From Cyanoderma ruficeps (taxonomy: Eukaryota > Chordata > Aves > Passeriformes > Timaliidae), in the NCBI GenBank assembly GCA_008694505.1, contig VZDJ01007753.1:28129643-28193642 (forward strand): a stretch of DNA of 64,000 nt, written 5' to 3'. Position 1 is the stretch's first letter; each line of letters starts with the position of its first letter. Shown here piece after piece: positions 14,201-25,942 of this stretch. The position numbers were made by a program, and so were the translations under genes. The notes under the pieces were generated by a model, which made no database searches, was not told the DNA's origin, and worked only from the letters and a program-made list of their open reading frames with translations.

Positions 14201-16944
14201 ATTAGGCACTCAACTACTCCGCGTGACTTCATCTGGACTACTCATACCAGTTTCTCACCAGAAGCACAGCATTTCCACTCTTTGGCTTTAAAAATGACAT
14301 AAGCAGGAAATAAATAGGTTGCCACCAGCATTTCCTCAGACACACGGATCCAGCTGATCTCTGGTAATGATTTTGTGCTTTGCATCTTGAATAATGAATC
14401 CTGGTTTTGTGTTACTCTACTTACTAGTGGTGCTAAACAGCTACATTTATTATGGATGTAGGTAGTTTGATTTAATTGCAATAGAAAATTTAAGCCTGGC
14501 TTACATATAAAACTGTTCACATTTCAGCAATTCCCCCATGGGCATTTAAAATCCTTGGATTTAAAGCTCAGAAAATCAAAATATTCTTAATGCCAGGTAA
14601 GCGCAGTTAGTGCCTTTATGTATGTGCCTTCTATGATGTTCTTCAACCTCAAAAAAAAATAAGATCAATTTGTTTTATATTGGTAGATGACTGTATAAAA
14701 TGCATGCACCTATGAAAATATGAATATGACACACACATATATTCACAAACAGTTCAGGAATGTTCATGATGCCTTGTTTTGGACACAGTTCTATTCAAAC
14801 ACACACATATATAATAAAGCACTCAGAACTTTTTTTTAAATCAACATTTTTCATAATATAAGTTTTTACATGACCACTGAACTTCTATTTCAACAGTGTC
14901 ATTCACATTACTGTAGGCTGTAATGACATTGAATAATGCTCATTCAAATAGTCTTACTGAAATCAGACCGACAAACAATTGTTTCTAGATGAGAGCTACT
15001 CATATAAATAGTCCCAGAAAACCCAGCTGGACTAAGGAAGTCAACAATTTTAACAGTCTGGGTCTATATAAATAACTACCAACACACTAACTTTAATTTA
15101 AGAGCAGTTCTACCCTTACCATGCCTTTGCCTATTGTAAGTTTGATGTGGTAATTGTTTTTTCTTAAATCAACATCACAAGACTATCTATAGCTGAAGAC
15201 AGCTGTGATTCCCACCTTATAAAAGGAAAAACAACCAGTGAATGTTTTATTTTACCTTTTAGGCAAAGAGAGCTTATAATTGCTATTTCCTCTAGTAATT
15301 TTTTTCCTCTTTCATTATTCCATTTAAATTACTTTAAGTAATTGACTGCAAAAGAAATTAGAAAATATTTTCCACATAATAATACTGGAATACCTGAATG
15401 TAATCCAATGTAGCCTTAATAGGTATGAATTGTCACAGGTTTCTGTCTGCTAAATAATGTTTTAAAACATCTTGCTCTTTATACTTTAACGTCTAGATTT
15501 TGAGGTCCAGTTACAAGTGTTTACCATAGAAAACTCGGTCAAGCTGGTGTTTGACCTTTGACAGGAAGCTGCCCTCTCTCCAGCTAGTCCCAACAAACTA
15601 GGCCCAAGACAATAAGCTGCTTTATAGCTATTAGGTAGGTCAGTGTGTTTCTCCAGGAAGACCTCAAGCTGAAAAGCCAACACACTTGACAACCACAGCC
15701 AAGGTACCAAGGGCCCAAGCACTAGACATTGGAAAACAAATGGAAAAGCACACATGGCTACATCTGGAATCCTAATGGGCCACCAATGGTTCCCAGCTAA
15801 AGGAAGAATTACCAATGTTATTTTATCATCCCTTGTGCTAACTTAGCTGTTTATGTACAGCAATAAATGATTTTTTAAAAACATATTTGGGTCATTATGT
15901 CATATACCACCAGCAAGTACGATTGTTTTATTGTGCTTGGAGTCAAAATACACTGCTATACCCAGATGTGAGGGAAGTTCAAAACCTCTAGTCCTTCTAT
16001 ATTCATTCCTGTTGGACAAATGGATTAAGTTTTTAAAAGGGAAACTGAGAATTTTTATGGCCTGTACTCCCATCTCACTAGTAAAATTCACACTGATATT
16101 TTCCTATAGAAGTTTGCCTTGCCAATGATAACATTAAATATTACCTTAGCAAGCAACCCGAATTTCAACCAACAGGAAATGCCACACATTTTATTATCAA
16201 AACATCCCCATTCTCTTCTTCCAAAGCCACAAGATGTTCTATAAAAGAAATAATTTTGATTTTTTTTCCTACCTGAGCTTCTATTGAAATTCACGGCAAA
16301 GTAATCACTGTGCTGTGGAATGAAGTTAAAATGCATAAATATTTATTAACAGACTTAATAAAGGAGGACTCTACAGCTATGGCTCTGAATTTATATGTGC
16401 AAACCAAAGCTTTTCCAAAATTTACAATCACAATATTGTGTTTCCATGTAATGAAACATGGGATTTGTGTAAAGACTCTTGCACAGTATTTCTAACCCTA
16501 GCACTATGGCATTTAAACATTGAGAAAATAAAGTCAAATCCTCCAGAATTTGCTGCTTGAGAAAGATAGCAACAACTTAGGAAGAAAACAGCAAAAAGTA
16601 TATTATTTTTACAAGACATTATAATAATTTAAATGAAGGTTTCAACATGTTTTGGCAATACTATTCTAAAACTGACTGTTTCCAACAGTTTAAATCAACA
16701 TTTATCAGCAAAATATTTGTCAACTTTCTGCTTCACAAGACATTGCAGAATTTGAAAAGAAGTGCAATTTAGAAAGTGACCGTTGAACGCAGTTTTAATA
16801 AATGTAATTCTAATTTCAGTCAAAATGAATAAAATTCAAAGAAATCAGGTTTTCTTCCCCTTCCATTTGCATTCCCTTTTTTCCTACTTCATGCTAGCCC
16901 CGTTGCACTTTCACTCCATCTCCATTTTTTTCCACTTTTTTTTT

Positions 16945-16973
16945 GGGGGGGGGAGGGTGAGAGGGGTGGGGGG
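16945..16973 (+). other. G-quadruplex-forming G-run
   Basis: A run of nine G is followed within 29 nt by GGG, GGGG and GGGGGG separated by loops of 1 to 5 nt. This satisfies the usual four-tract G-quadruplex pattern on the plus strand. It follows a T-rich stretch and lies in otherwise AT-rich DNA. Confidence 0.7.
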
Positions 16974-17978
16974 AAGTGTCCAGGCCGAGGAGTTGGGTAG
17001 CTCTCTGTTAAGAAAGCCATTTCCCACAGAAGAAACAGAAAGCTTAACAGAAATACACCAAAAATCTACAACTAAATCCACAATAGAATACATTTTCCCA
17101 TGATCTATATTTTTGGTATCATTTAACATCAAGGTGCAGCTGAATGGAGCTGCAGTTTCTTTAATCTCACTAGGAAGGTGGCTAAGAGAGTGCACACACT
17201 TACCACACAGGTTAAGCTACAACTGTGACAACCCTTTCACAGCGAGTGCAGGGCAAACCCTGTGGGGAAGACTGCTGACAGGCAAATGACCCAAATTAGA
17301 CAGCTCACACTGGGATAAACATGTGCACGTCCCAGACATGCAATGCTTATGATGATGATGCACTGAGTAACATTCCCAAATACATTATACTGAATGAAGA
17401 TGGACAAACTGGTTAATAAGCTATAGATGACTTCCATTAAATTAGGCGGGAAGAGATAGCTCAGAAGAATTTAGGGATTCTTCTATCAAATGACTGAAAT
17501 TGCCTCAACACACAGTGACTAAAGAAATAGCAAATAGGAAATCTATTCGCAGAAATATCGATACTAAAAGTTGCTTCTTTTCAAAATAGTTTTGATGGCA
17601 TTTTTTTTTTAATATTACATTACTGGTAACCTTTATTTGCCATGGAAACACAGACATGAATTTGATACCCTATAATAGTGTTTTTAAAGCTGACAGCAGA
17701 GTGCAGAATGTGAAATTTCCTTGCTTCTCCTGGCTAAAAGAACGATTAAGTAAACAGTTAAGTGTTTCCCCTGATTTCCAGGAACAGCAGAAATACATTA
17801 AGTCTAAACGAAAAAAATACATCCCAGCAACTGATCTCTAGAAAGTTGCTTCAGAAGTTTCTGTTCTGTTTCCAAAAGCTAACAAAACACTTAAAAATTC
17901 CATTCTTCCACTGCTATAAAGTGCCACATCTCTATATGATGTAGTGTGCTGTTTTTATATTTAACTTTGGGATGATAG

Positions 17979-18021
17979 TATATATGTGTATATATACCTG
18001 TATTTTATATATATATAAAAA
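17979..18021. repeat. TA-alternating low-complexity DNA
   Basis: Alternating TATATATG/TATATATA blocks are separated by a few bases and end in a run of A. This is simple sequence that melts easily. No function is indicated. Confidence 0.75.
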
Positions 18022-20253
18022 AACATACCTAACAATTTAAAATTATTCAGAACACCTTTTCCTTGCTGCCTTTCCAGATGTTTTTTTACTTAATGAAAGA
18101 AACAGAGCAAGGATTAGACAACCACTTCAGAAAAACACAACACACATTGACAAATACTGAAAAGATAAATACATGTTTTCATACTCACAGAATGAAATAT
18201 AAGAGATCTTACATATGCCAATTATTCCCTCATGTTGCCATTAGGAAAACTTGATCCTTGACAAAAATAGATTTAAAATATATTTAAATCCCACGTGACC
18301 TTATATCAGCAGAAGTGAAAGGAAAGGAAAACAAAAAAAGATCCTCATTTTGTGCTTCTTCTGCATATTAGTTCATTTTTTTTTCTCCTTTTTTTTCCAA
18401 TCCCTCCCTTCATATTCTCCTCCTCTTCCTTCTAAGGTAAGAGATATTAAATGATTTATTAATCACAGTGTCTGTCACATTCACCTGTGCAAGGCTATTC
18501 ATCTTCAGCAAAATTTGTTACGTTGAAATAAGTTTTAAATAACACAGAAGATTTGTATAACTGTATCAGAAACCATGAAAAAAGGTGATTTACAAAATTC
18601 TTAGTGATGAATTTTGTTCTTGTCACAACAGTGTTTATATTTTCATATATGGAAACTAATTCTAAAATCATAATTTAAATAGCCCTTTCAAAAACACTGC
18701 TGGTATTTATTGGCAGTCTTCATTATGAATTTTAGATGTATTTAGCAGCAATGATGAGTAATTTCTACAGTTTCTCACTGTACTCTCAAAAATCAATTAG
18801 AACACATCGGCTTTTAATTTTATTGGTTTGGCATTTTTTCACAATAACTACATTTTATTGTGGAAAAAATGTGTTTTCCCTCGACTGACTATTTGGCAAA
18901 TATGTGTTGAGCATTTCTACCATTAATTAAAGTGGCTAATTTTTGTTTACTTCTCTATGTTCCAGTATCTGCAACAATTTTGAAAAGAATGTACTCAGCT
19001 GGCAAGGGGCCTGTTTAACAGCTTTATACAGGACACCAAGATATTTTGCTCATTTTGGTTGCATCACGAAAATGATGACCCCTTCAAAGGGTCTCTTTCA
19101 AGAGGTGGGGTCAACAGTTTTGAGAAGGTAATTATTTAAAACACACTCCTTATTAGACAATAAGAAATACTGTAATCTTAAGTACATAAGTGCATTTTTA
19201 AAAGCAAAGAGATGTTTGCAAATGGTTATGAAATACTTCCACATGTGATCATATTTTCACAATAATGGTGACTATCAAACGTTATATTGCACATTAACTT
19301 TTATTGTTGAATAAGATAATGGAGCCAAGAATACTGTAGACTGTAAAGCACAGCCTGTTGCAGCTTATTTCCTGGCCAACTCTTCATACCACAGATGTCG
19401 GGCAGCTATCCCAAACCATTCCACATATTTACTGGTGCTCTAATTTTTCCATATTAGAAGTCTTGTGTTTAGCTGCTCTCCTCAGTAGCATTAACCAAGC
19501 AGTTCATAAATTCTGTTTTTAAATGCAGCTGCAAATATCAAAATGCTTTGTGAAGCCACTTGTTTCATATTCCCCTTAAGACCACAATCTGCCATTAACA
19601 GAGACTAAATGGCCTGTGACTTAGGCAGAGAAAGTTGTTCAAAAGCCAACTAACATCTTGTTTCAGAGGGTACTTTTGAAACAAATGCCTAATGTCAAGT
19701 TTAAATACAGGTCTATAATTAACAATGTAGAGCCATCAGAGCTTAAATACCAGCACTGCCAATACAGTGTCCTGCTAAAATTAAATTTTAGTCTTTCACA
19801 GGCTGAATAGTCATAAACCCTGTAGGTAAAATTAATAACAAAGACCAATATAAGTTCAACACAAAGTAACCACAGGCCAGACCATCCAGCAAAGGTATAT
19901 GCAACTGAAGACTTTTCAAGTTCACAGCAGCCCAACATTATACCTAGTAACATCAGTGGGCACATAGGCTAAATTTGCACGTGTGAACTGAAGTTCACTG
20001 TCTTCCAACAGAATTTTATAAATAAAATCATCCAGGTCTAAAGCTGAATATCTTAGGACACCCCCAGACAGTGTATCTTACTGAAGACAAAAGTGTCTAA
20101 AATATGAAGGGTTGAAGAGTACTAAATTTTGCCAGGGGTAGAACTGACTGTTGTCCAGGGCTTTTTTAACATAGACCATTGTATTTTTTAAAGCCAGAGA
20201 GTAATTGATTGGCTAGGAGAAAGGCAGGAAATTTTTCTTTGCAGGTTGATTTC

Positions 20254-20297
20254 TTTTTTGTTTTGTTTTGTTTCTTCTTCTTCTTCTTCTTTTTTTT
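20254..20297. repeat. (TTTTG)n followed by (TTC)n simple repeat
   Basis: Three TTTTG-type units are followed directly by about six TTC units and then a T run. It is a compound microsatellite. Confidence 0.85.
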
Positions 20298-20652
20298 CCC
20301 AGCTTTAAATTAGCAGATGTTTGAAGCTGCTCCAAGGTTTGGAATGTGGAAGAAATCCCAGTGGAGATAGATTAGTGGCAGAAAGCAGGTGAGGTGGTCA
20401 AAGGTGGATGTAAATACAATTTATCAGATGAATCTGCAGTTTGTCATATTGGTATCACCATTGCACATGTGGCACATATAAAAGCTTTGGCAACTGAGAA
20501 TGAACATTGTTCCTCTAGCCAGCGTAGTTAGAGAGAAAATGCATAGCAGCACAGGGATGTAGTATAAATAAATGGTCCAAGAAATTCTAGATTTTACAAA
20601 AATTCTACAGCATGCGTAGAAAGGATATGGACAACAATTCTACTAAATAAAA

Positions 20653-20750
20653 TCCCAAAAAACCACAAAAAACCCACCCCAAATGAACACAGACACACAC
20701 CCCTTACCCCTCATCCTCCCTTTCCCCCTTTATCCCCCTCCCCCCTCCAA
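20653..20750. repeat. A/C-only tract with C-runs
   Basis: This segment is almost free of G and becomes increasingly C-rich. Four C-runs of three or more occur between 20718 and 20745, giving a G-quadruplex pattern on the minus strand (an i-motif pattern on plus). It is the shortest and most C-rich of the window's A/C tracts. Confidence 0.75.
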
Positions 20751-21402
20751 AAAAAGGTCCTCAATAACTGGCAAACTAAGCTAGGCAAATGTTAGCTCTC
20801 AGACTAAGTATTAGTCATAATATAACCCATTTGTCTGGTCAAATAGTTCAGATATGATTCTATGACTCCTCCCAGGTTTTCAGTTCTTACATGACAGTTT
20901 TTTTAAGTAAAGCTTTCTACAACTTCTGATAGGAAAAAACCATCCTGCTCAGATGAATGATTTGTCATTATCTCATTTATATTCTTCTTTGTGATCCCCA
21001 AAACTACAGCAAAGAAATAACAATGCAAAAAGTCATCTCATATCTTTAATACAAAATGCTGCATATCTACTCCGCAAACAACCAGAAATTTATCCTTTTT
21101 TTTGGCCTCACAGGATTACCAGAACAACTTCAGTGGAATTGCCTGTATCTTTAATAAACTGAATGTCACCAGACAAAAAGCTGGAAAGCTGAATAAAATC
21201 AGGGGACTCAATGCTTGGTCATTAAATTAGGTACCTGAGAACACTGGGTTCATTTGCACAACAGTGTCATATCCCTGCAGCAACAAAACTGAACATATGT
21301 AACATTGCTATCTTCTATACGACAGATATAGTTTTTTGGTCCTCTTTTCTATATCATATATAGTTAGCAAAAGATACATACCTATGCATATATACGTCTC
21401 TC

Positions 21403-21425
21403 CGTGCGTGTGTGTGTGTGTGTGT
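21403..21425. repeat. Short (TG)n microsatellite
   Basis: About ten TG units, with one impure unit at the 5' end (CGTGCGTG). It is probably length-polymorphic. Confidence 0.9.
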
Positions 21426-21769
21426 CTATGGATTACAGTATCAGTTCCCTCGCATAATTTATAGCCAGAAATATGGGCTCCCATATAAAATGGCTCGCTG
21501 GAAAATGGAACAAATCAAATTAAATTAATTAGAACTGTCTAAGAAGTACTGAAGTCTGTCTATTTCTCAAAAACCCTAATTAGTCTACAGTGTTACAGCC
21601 CTAACACCATTTGACACCCATATAGAAATAAACCCGTATGGCGCTCGTTCAGTTGTGATGAAATGCTATGGCCACTATATGCCTTACGTAGTCAGGGCTG
21701 GAAGTTCCCCTTCAATGGACAAAGAGCCCGTCAGCACCATGCAGCACACATGTTAGGAAGAGCCCTGGT

Positions 21770-21806
21770 AAAGAGGTGGGCCTCACAAAACTGCCCCCAC
21801 CTCTTT
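21770..21806. repeat. Perfect 11-bp inverted repeat (hairpin)
   Basis: AAAGAGGTGGG at 21770-21780 is the exact reverse complement of 21796-21806, with a 15-nt loop. The stem is GC-containing and therefore stable, but too short for a typical microRNA precursor. Confidence 0.9.
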
Positions 21807-23638
21807 TTCTAGCCCAATTCAACAGGAGACTGGTTGAAGTCCTGATAATATGAACAGCTGAGAAGTACCAGAAGCTCATCCTCAACTGAGGGTTCTTTGG
21901 GTTTGGAATCAGTTACCCACAGGTGCTAGAAGTGCCTCACATTTAATGACTGACTTCATCTGCTTGTAGAGATTATTTTTTGTCACTTTGAATTTTAAGG
22001 GAGGAAAGATGGTATTTAAAGATTTCTACTATAGTAAAGCTAGGTTTTCTTAAGTTGCATTATAAACTGATTATGTTAATTGCAGGATGTTCATAATAGT
22101 TTTGCTAGATGGCATATAGTGTCCAGTAGGTTTAGTAAACAAGCAGATGAAGAAGATAAATACATAGACAAAAATATTAAAGGCAAGAGTTTTTTTCACA
22201 CCACCAGCAGTGGTGGTAGCAGTTATTACCACCAGGGCCAGGACTTAAAGTAGATACCATAATTGACAGGGTGCTCCTGGTTCCATTTTATGATGCAGCT
22301 ATACATTCATCATTTTGAAAAAAACTAATTTCAAGAGTAGCAATAAATTTAACTGTTGCGAGGAAATAGAAGTCTGGAGTTGATTATGCAAAACAACCAA
22401 GATGCAGATGGAAAGAAAAATGTATATATACATGGAAGCATTGAAATTGCTATTGTGCTGAAGAGCTTCCTATCTTAGGGACTGTGAGAGACTGAAATGT
22501 TACTGGTTAATGGCTCAAACAATTGGCCATTTGCAAAAGCAGCAGTTGCTTTGCTGACAATGTGCAAGGTAGCAGCCACGTGCAGAGGCAGTGAGAACCA
22601 GAGGATGGTAGCAACAAATCAACCTTTGTTTAGCAGAAAGCTGGGGTTTGAGCCAGGTAAGGGAAGAGGACAATAAGAAGCACATCCTGTGAGGAAGGAG
22701 AGTGCATTGTTGTCATACCAATGTTCTCCCTTACACAAGTGGCTCAAGTGTAAGGACTGCTTTCACAGAAGTACTGGGACATTCACAAGTAGGCCTGAAG
22801 GTGTTCATACCTTCTGAAAGGGTGTAACTGGCTCAACTACTCAAGGCAGCTGTCATGTCTGAAAAGGTGTCATAAACCACCAAAGACCCCTGAAGCACAC
22901 CCAGACTCATTTCTGGGGCCTTCCACCAGAGGATGGCACATGTGCACTCCACTGTGTCACAACAGATCCACAGTGTTCCTTCAGACAAGGTAAAACTCAG
23001 CCTCACGGGAACTACTGGGGTGTTTGCACCTATCCAAAGCATATATCAATCCATTGAACATTGTGTTTTGTGGGCTTCCCCCACCCCTGATAGATCTAGA
23101 CTGTGACCATCACCCAATGGGTATCAAAATTGTACCAAGTCTTGTTGCTGAATCCATGGGTAGAAATATCTTTCTACTCTTATCCATTTTCTTTCTCTTT
23201 CTTTCTTCTCCTAACTTCCTCTCAAAATATATTGTGAACCAGACTGAAAAATTTCAGTCAATGCTTCTTTAGTAAGTGCCTTGTTGTATCTGGATATATC
23301 AATGCTGGCTAAGTTTAAGTTTTCTAAGTGCTTTATTTTGTCTGGATGTTGTTTCAAAATTTACCAAGTACCTTATACCTTAATGTTCTAAAGTTTGGAA
23401 GTAAAAGTTTGTTATTGAACTTCCTAAGAATTCTGTTGTTTCTTCCACGCACTACTCAGCATGAACCAAACAACCTTCCTCTAAACCTGCCAAGCAGACT
23501 GGGACAAACCCAGGGACCATTCTATTGTGTGCTGGTTTGAGGTTTTTCTTTTTAACACAAATGACCTACCCAGATGACAGTGTGCACTCCTAGGTTCTCT
23601 GTAATTTTTCATTCACAGCTTAAGATTATGAATTTACC

Positions 23639-24075
23639 CTTCTACTCAACACTGGTGAGATCCCACATCAAATCCTGTGTTCAGTTTTGGGCTCCATACT
23701 ACAAGAAGGACATCTGGAGCATGTCCAGAGAAGGGTAATGAAGCTGGTGAAGGGTCTGGAGCACAGGTCTTATAAGGAACGGCTGAGGGAGCTGAGGTTG
23801 TTCACCTTGGAGAAAAGGAGGCTGTGGGAGACCTTATTGCTCTCTGCAGCTACCTGAAAGGAGAGTGTACCTGGGGGTAGGGGGAGCGAGAATGGTCTCT
23901 TCTCCCAAGTAACAAGCATTAGGACAAGAAAAAATAGCCTTAAGTTGCACCAAGGGAGATTTAGATTAAATGTTAGGAAAAATTCTTTCACTGAAAGGGT
24001 GGTCAAGGGTGGAGCAGGTTCCCCAGGAAAGCTGTTGCCACCACCCATAGAAGTGTTCAAAAAACACATTCTCAT
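23639..24075 (+). mobile_element. CR1 LINE fragment lacking its 3' end
   Basis: The sequence reads as the end of the CR1 reverse-transcriptase ORF on the plus strand. Recognisable parts are TGTTCAGTTTTGGGCTCC, then the segment encoding the [20 protein letters not shown] region, then a decayed segment with FRLNVRKN. Frameshifts and stops interrupt it, so it is a dead copy. Unlike ordinary CR1 copies, which are cut at the 5' end but keep the 3' tail, this one stops around 24075 without the usual 3' untranslated region and terminal octamer repeat. The exact end is approximate. Confidence 0.85.
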
Positions 24076-25750
24076 CAATAAAAGAACAAAAAGCCCTGTT
24101 AACAGTCCAGATGTGAATTATGTCCATTTCCATCACTGATCACTGGAATGTACCAAAATTTAATTATCTTTGCCTATTTGAGGAAAAAGTAACCCCCAGA
24201 CTTCAAAAAAGACTCTTACTTTTATTTTTGACACTTCTTCCTCCTCACACATCCAGCACTTTGCTTGTCCTGTTGTCCATTAAGACTTGCAAGTCTTAAA
24301 AATTTCCACTATCCATCTTCCATAAATAATACTCTTCTAGCAGCCTAAACAGTGTGTGCAAAACAGCATACTGTCATTACAATAAACAAAACCCCTTTCC
24401 ATCACATTAAAAAACAGTTTGGAAACTTATGGCAAGACAGGACACACCAATATAACATTCAAGCTTGAAGAACATAAAATACATCCTGAAGAAATACAGG
24501 AAACATTTGATGAAAAAATACAGAAAGCAGTGATGATCTAAGCCAGGAGCAGTAATTCATCTTTGCCTGTTAAGAGTCAAAGAAAGAACGTGGATAGTTG
24601 CTATATATTCTTAATCAATTTACCTTATCATTTAGTGAGGGCCAGATTTTTGGTAATGAAAAACTCATTGTAGTGTTTAGATGCAGTTCATTCTTCTAGC
24701 AGAGCCCTCCACATTTCAAAAGCCTTCTGTAAGGGAAGTTTTTCAGAGATGTGCTTCAAGGCAAGAGCTGGAAGTAATATGATACATGGAAGGGTAATGC
24801 CAGAACAGTCCAGAAGGACAGGTAAATGCTCTCAGGGAAAGTGGTGAGCAGCAGGTCTAGTTGCAGAGAAAAATGAATTCATTGCATTGTTTTATGCTGT
24901 GGCCTGCTGAAGGACGTGGTGCATGTGAAGAAACGTGTCAAAAAGAAATTCTGCATGTCCTCTATGAACCTGTATGAATCATACGTGACATCTTTGCTTA
25001 TTACATCTTCTGCACAAACATTAATATTTGTGATACATACATGACACTGTAGACATCTAATATAGTGTATTAAAAAAGTAACATTTTCTACTGTGTCCTG
25101 CTTCTGCAAGCGAAGAGTACAGAATCAGGGCTGATTACAGTCATCCCTGCACTTTAAGAAGCCTATCTCCTCAATACAGCAACAATGCTCTTAGCACAAA
25201 TACTTCAGTAACTATATTAAAATGAGCTATTGTGCAATAATATGTATCTATACTACATCCTGTGAAACCATTAATAACCATGGATTCACATTTATTTTAG
25301 AAGATTAAAGGTGAGAAATGGACTCTTTAACAAATGAGAAAATATGTGGCTCACATGTAAGTAAATTCTGAGCTTCTTTTTGGAAAACAAGAGTAAATAA
25401 TGCAAGGAACTAATTCATGCAAGAGTCGGTAAAGAATGCTAATAGAATTTATTCATTAAAAATTACAAAACTCTTTTACAGCTTTTCCACTCTCAAAAAA
25501 TAATTTTAAATACAATCATGGAGATTTTCCTAGTAGTATGTGGTTTTCATAAATATTTTGAACACTCTTCTTTTCTTCTCAAACTTTTTAAATCATTATG
25601 GCTATAAAGCCAAAATTTAGTTTCTCAGAAGGCCAAATTAAAACCTTTTGATGGCTGAAATTTGGCATATGTGATACCAGCTGTGCTTCATTCAAGTCCT
25701 CAGCCAGCTTGGGAACTTGTACTATTTTCATTATTCATCTAGACCGCTGT
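24076..25750. other. AT-rich non-coding stretch
   Basis: No gene and no recognised repeat. A strong acceptor-like tract ends at 25300 and is followed 10 nt later by AAG|GTGAGA on the plus strand, which is too short to be a credible exon. Confidence 0.75.
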
Positions 25751-25942
25751 AAAAAATACAAACAAACAAATAGTCACAACCCCACTTAGCCCCCTCCACC
25801 CCTCCCAAAATCCCTAACCAAACTGCTACCACCACCTACAAAAAAACAAAAAAAACAAAACCAAAAAACCCCAAAACAAACAAAAAACCAAACCAAACAC
25901 AAACAAACAAACAGAGCCTAAAAAAACCCCAACAAAACAAAT
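25751..25942. repeat. Long A/C-only tract (CAAA/CAAAA-rich)
   Basis: About 190 bp consist almost entirely of A and C with very few G or T. It has CAAA and CAAAA units and C-runs of three to five. The minus strand is therefore G/T-rich, and its long open frame is a compositional artefact coding for F, G, V, L and C. It is the first large member of a class of tracts also found at 37343, 46361, 49597 and 61001. Confidence 0.9.

Larger units (their letters stand above)
11215..20253. other. AT-rich non-coding stretch
   Basis: No gene or recognised transposon. Reading frames are short and without known domains. Local features are a G-run at 16945, TA-alternating DNA near 17979-18021, and a pyrimidine-rich tract at 18374-18433 that ends in a splice-like AAG|GTAAGA. 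Splice-like pairs on the minus strand at 12614-12645 and 17204-17259 are discussed in the findings and the rejected list. Confidence 0.75.
20751..23638. other. Non-coding stretch, slightly higher GC
   Basis: No gene was recognised. A TG repeat lies at 21403 and a perfect hairpin at 21770. The part from about 22500 to 23200 is less AT-rich and may be an old unrecognised repeat. The frames here carry no domain. Confidence 0.65.

Noticed and set aside
17204..17259. Splice-flanked 56-nt segment on the minus strand (acceptor TCTTCCCCACAG, donor TGTG|GTAAGTG)
   Set aside because: Both sites are good, but every frame has a stop. It cannot extend the coding chain, and a non-coding exon is unsupported.
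22637..22656. 20-nt plus-strand segment between TTTAGCAG and CCAG|GTAAGG
   Set aside because: Very short and without partner exons. Kept as an example of how often such pairs occur by chance.
23520..23550. TGTGCTGGTTTGAGG resembling the start of a bird endogenous retrovirus LTR
   Set aside because: Similarity ends after about 15 bases, and no matching LTR end or internal sequence follows.
25301..25310. 10-nt plus-strand segment between a strong acceptor tract and AAG|GTGAGA
   Set aside because: Too short to be a credible exon.
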